A stretch of 19,106 nt of DNA, from the NCBI GenBank assembly GCA_947472115.1, contig CANIZU010000015.1:1-19106 (forward strand). Direction: 5' to 3'. Every line of letters begins with the position of its first letter. Positions within the stretch are counted from its first letter, which is position 1. This DNA is from Flavobacteriales bacterium (GTDB lineage Bacteria; Bacteroidota; Bacteroidia; NS11-12g; UBA955). Shown here piece by piece: positions 16,830-19,106 of this stretch. The notes beneath the pieces are model-generated. The model saw nothing but the letters and a program-made list of their open reading frames with translations, had not been told where the DNA came from and ran no database searches. A program made the translations under genes and the position numbers.

Positions 16830-18995
16830 TTAGAACCACTCGTATTTGTATCGGTAATCTTGAACGTGTGCTTTTTTTGTAAGTACCTCTTGCAAAGTAT
16901 TCATCACGTAGTTAGGACGATTGTACATTTCAAATGCGTCAGGCGCATCGCCAGCTGACTTCGGAACTTTAATATCATCCCTCTTGTCAACCCAAATGAT
17001 TGTTGTATTTGCTTTTCCGATGACTGGAGTAGAAAATTTCTTTAACTCAACACCAAACATCGCTCCCAAAGTTTTCATTTCCGCGGCAATTTGAGGAATG
17101 AAATTCTGGCTCATCTTCAAACCTTCAATTGGAATTAAAGTAGCTCCAGCCAAACGTGCCAATTCCGCAGGTGTTTTTGCTTTGTCAACAAAACTCATCA
17201 ACTTCTCAGCATTCTTTTTGCCTTTCAACTCTTCACGCACCATCGGTTCGATCTCAGATCTTACATCATCCAACTTTGCATAGCCAATGTGCTTTGCATT
17301 CTCCAACATAATTACGACATGGCGGTTAGCGAAACTGAATACATCCGAAACTTCACCTTTTTCACGTTTGTCATCGAACAACCAATACATAATTGTTTTC
17401 ACATCAGCAGACGCATCAATGCCTGGGATTACCAAATTATCTGTCTTAACATCTTTCATCACACGTGGTACCAAGGCCATTTTCTCGATGGCTTTGTCGA
17501 ATGAACCTTCATCAGCGGTCACCTTGTTACGGAAAGCACGACTCTTTTCATCAATCAAACTCACTGTACCTGGACTTGCGCCCAATTCGATGATAGATTG
17601 CGTGTATTTGATCTTTTTACTTTGAGGCTCCTCCATCATTTTGATGATGTGGAATCCGAATTGAGTTTTTACGATTCCAACTTGACCTTTGGTGGCAGTC
17701 TTACAGAATGCAGCAAATTCAGGCACGTAGTTTGATGCGGCAGCCCATCCCAAATCACCACCTTTTTCAGCAGAACCTTGGTCGGTTGACAACTTAGGAG
17801 CCAAAACAGCAATGTCAGCACCACCCATGATCTGAGCATATACCTCTTTTGCTTTTGCCTCAGCCATTATTGAATCCGTCATCACCGTTCCATCAGGCAA
17901 AGAACCCGAAGAAGGAATCAAAATATGCGATGCACGCACGGTAGGAACAGTATCCTTTGCTTCAGCCACTTTCTGCCAAATATAGAAATTACCTTCACTA
18001 TACATAGGTCCCACAACAGCATTGATTGGCGCTGGCCAAACCATACTCTTCAATGGCTCCGGAGCATCCTCTGGCAACTCTGTCATATTGTAGAATCCCA
18101 ATGCACCAAATGTATCAGGTTCAGTTTGCTTGCGCATACCTTCAGCGGTACGCATGGCTTGAGAATAAGCTTCCATTGTATCACCAGGCGTTGGAACAAC
18201 ATCCCAAACTACATATTTGATATTACGCGCTTCTTGGTTGAATTTATACTTTTCTTTATGACGATTTAAATAGTCTTGCAAATCTTCGTCTGTTGCTTTG
18301 ATATCTTTATCGGCAACCGTATTATTCACCAAATTAACCAAACTACCCGTTACACCTTGGTTGGCTACAACATACTCAAATTCCTTCTCAGCCCTTGTCT
18401 TCACGTTTGCATAAGAAATATAAGTAGCATAACGCTCAATTTTTTCGTAGTTGGTAACACTTTCCACCAACGACAACAAGTTTGCTTTCAATTCTGAATT
18501 TGCTTTTCCTTGCTTAAAAATCATTTCAACTTTCTTGGCATCAAAACTTCCATCTGTTTGGAAATCTGGAATCTGCCTCATCGTTTCGCTAGGATATTTA
18601 CCTACCAACATTTCGTTGATATCAGCGTCCGACAAAGTGATGCCTGACTTTTCGATTTCGTTCATCAAAACATTGTTCTTGATCAAATCATCCCAAGCAC
18701 TCTTGTAAATTTCTTTAACGGTCTTCAAACGAAACTTCTCATCCGTTTGCATCTTCTTTGCCATCTTTGGATCACTCGACAGCTTCTGACGATAGATTTT
18801 ATCCACCAATGGTTCCAAATCTTCCTTCTCTTTGAATTTCTTACCGCTAATTTCGGCAATCACTCCTTCTTCTCCGGAATTGTTATTAGAGCCATAACGA
18901 CTGTTTAAAAGATCACCGATCACGAATAAAACCAGGGCGGCCACAACCACGATCACAACCATTCCTGAATTTCTTAACTTCTGTATTACTGCCAT
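16830..18995 (-). CDS. ppiD: PpiD/SurA-like membrane-anchored periplasmic peptidyl-prolyl isomerase
   Basis: This is a parvulin-type folding chaperone for proteins leaving the inner membrane into the periplasm. The 721-aa protein (from ATG 18995) has a cytoplasmic start MAVIQKLRNSG, one transmembrane helix (about 12-31) and a long SurA_N-like helical chaperone region. Near 351-455 lies a single well-formed PPIC rotamase domain: VRASHILIP with His357, then DQGSAEKGGDLGW and FGFHIIKMME. A helical C-terminal part follows that may hold a second, degenerate domain. The frame is open back to a TTG at 19016, but that codon lies inside the promoter element, and MAVIQKL is the family-typical start. 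It has its own promoter and terminator and is monocistronic. The link to T9SS in this window is only proximity, though such chaperones could assist large outer-membrane barrels such as SprA. Confidence 0.9.
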   Translation of the reverse strand: MAVIQKLRNSGMVVIVVVAALVLFVIGDLLNSRYGSNNNSGEEGVIAEISGKKFKEKEDLEPLVDKIYRQKLSSDPKMAKKMQTDEKFRLKTVKEIYKSAWDDLIKNNVLMNEIEKSGITLSDADINEMLVGKYPSETMRQIPDFQTDGSFDAKKVEMIFKQGKANSELKANLLSLVESVTNYEKIERYATYISYANVKTRAEKEFEYVVANQGVTGSLVNLVNNTVADKDIKATDEDLQDYLNRHKEKYKFNQEARNIKYVVWDVVPTPGDTMEAYSQAMRTAEGMRKQTEPDTFGALGFYNMTELPEDAPEPLKSMVWPAPINAVVGPMYSEGNFYIWQKVAEAKDTVPTVRASHILIPSSGSLPDGTVMTDSIMAEAKAKEVYAQIMGGADIAVLAPKLSTDQGSAEKGGDLGWAAASNYVPEFAAFCKTATKGQVGIVKTQFGFHIIKMMEEPQSKKIKYTQSIIELGASPGTVSLIDEKSRAFRNKVTADEGSFDKAIEKMALVPRVMKDVKTDNLVIPGIDASADVKTIMYWLFDDKREKGEVSDVFSFANRHVVIMLENAKHIGYAKLDDVRSEIEPMVREELKGKKNAEKLMSFVDKAKTPAELARLAGATLIPIEGLKMSQNFIPQIAAEMKTLGAMFGVELKKFSTPVIGKANTTIIWVDKRDDIKVPKSAGDAPDAFEMYNRPNYVMNTLQEVLTKKAHVQDYRYKYEWF

Positions 18996-19013
18996 AGCTA
19001 TTTTAAAGGAAGG

Positions 19014-19045
19014 CAAAAATATGATATCAAGTGTATTTAGGCAAA
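19014..19045 (-). promoter_or_regulatory. Complete Bacteroidota promoter of the ppiD-like gene
   Basis: On the minus strand TTTG (19045-19042) is followed by a 20-nt spacer and TATTTTTG (19021-19014). This is the full Bacteroidota consensus TTTG-N19-21-TAnnTTTG. Transcription should start near 19010, leaving a leader of about 15 nt before ATG 18995. It is the best-formed of the three promoters found in the window. The remaining bases to the window end hold nothing else I can support. Confidence 0.75.
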
Positions 19046-19106
19046 GGACTGTGCATATTTCCTTGCACTTTCTGCAATTAATTGAAATAAAAGGGCTGTT
19101 TTACCA

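Noticed and set aside
18996..19016. TTG start extending the PpiD-like protein by seven residues
   Set aside because: The TTG lies within the promoter -7 element; MAVIQKL is the usual start of this family.
1..19106. Mobile elements, CRISPR arrays, tRNA/rRNA genes
   Set aside because: No transposase or integrase-like frame, no regularly spaced repeats, and no tRNA- or rRNA-like sequence noticed in the few short intergenic gaps.

Overview
The window comes from a Bacteroidota (Bacteroidetes) chromosome. It carries gliding-motility and type IX secretion system (T9SS) genes found only in that phylum: gldA, gldF, gldG, sprA/sov and a porZ-like gene with a C-terminal T9SS sorting domain. The promoters resemble the Bacteroidota TTTG / TAnnTTTG type, and no strong Shine-Dalgarno sequences were seen. 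I cannot narrow the lineage further. The DNA is ordinary housekeeping and accessory chromosome: coding density is high, and I saw no IS element, prophage, CRISPR array or RNA gene.

Plus strand, 1-14894. The window opens with the 3' end of an unrecognised gene that appears frameshifted at a run of six A's. A TAnnTTTG promoter element then precedes a compact run of seven genes. gldA, gldF and gldG (ATPase, permease and membrane-anchored auxiliary subunit of one ABC complex) overlap each other. ruvA (Holliday-junction binding) follows after 4 nt. After 70 nt comes sprA (2357 aa, the giant outer-membrane T9SS translocon). porZ follows after 17 nt (surface propeller protein of the T9SS attachment complex), and after 2 nt a membrane-anchored M20 metallopeptidase. 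The spacing suggests one long unit or two nested ones, with the only plausible internal break before sprA. The functional theme is export of CTD-tagged proteins across the outer membrane (SprA), their delivery to the surface (PorZ) and gliding-associated ABC function (GldAFG).

Minus strand, 14964-19021, converging on the first block. A PpiD/SurA-like membrane-anchored periplasmic peptidyl-prolyl isomerase has a complete TTTG-N20-TATTTTTG promoter and a strong intrinsic terminator. A SIS-family bifunctional phosphoglucose/phosphomannose isomerase follows, with its own TATTTTTG element. It forms a two-gene operon (5-nt gap) with a PhnP-like metallo-beta-lactamase-fold phosphodiesterase.

I found no convincing wholly new system. 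The points most worth a second look are the altered acidic-pin loop of RuvA, the apparently shortened GldA, the near-leaderless promoter/start arrangement shared by two operons, the tight porZ-M20 peptidase pairing, and the frameshifted gene at the left edge.
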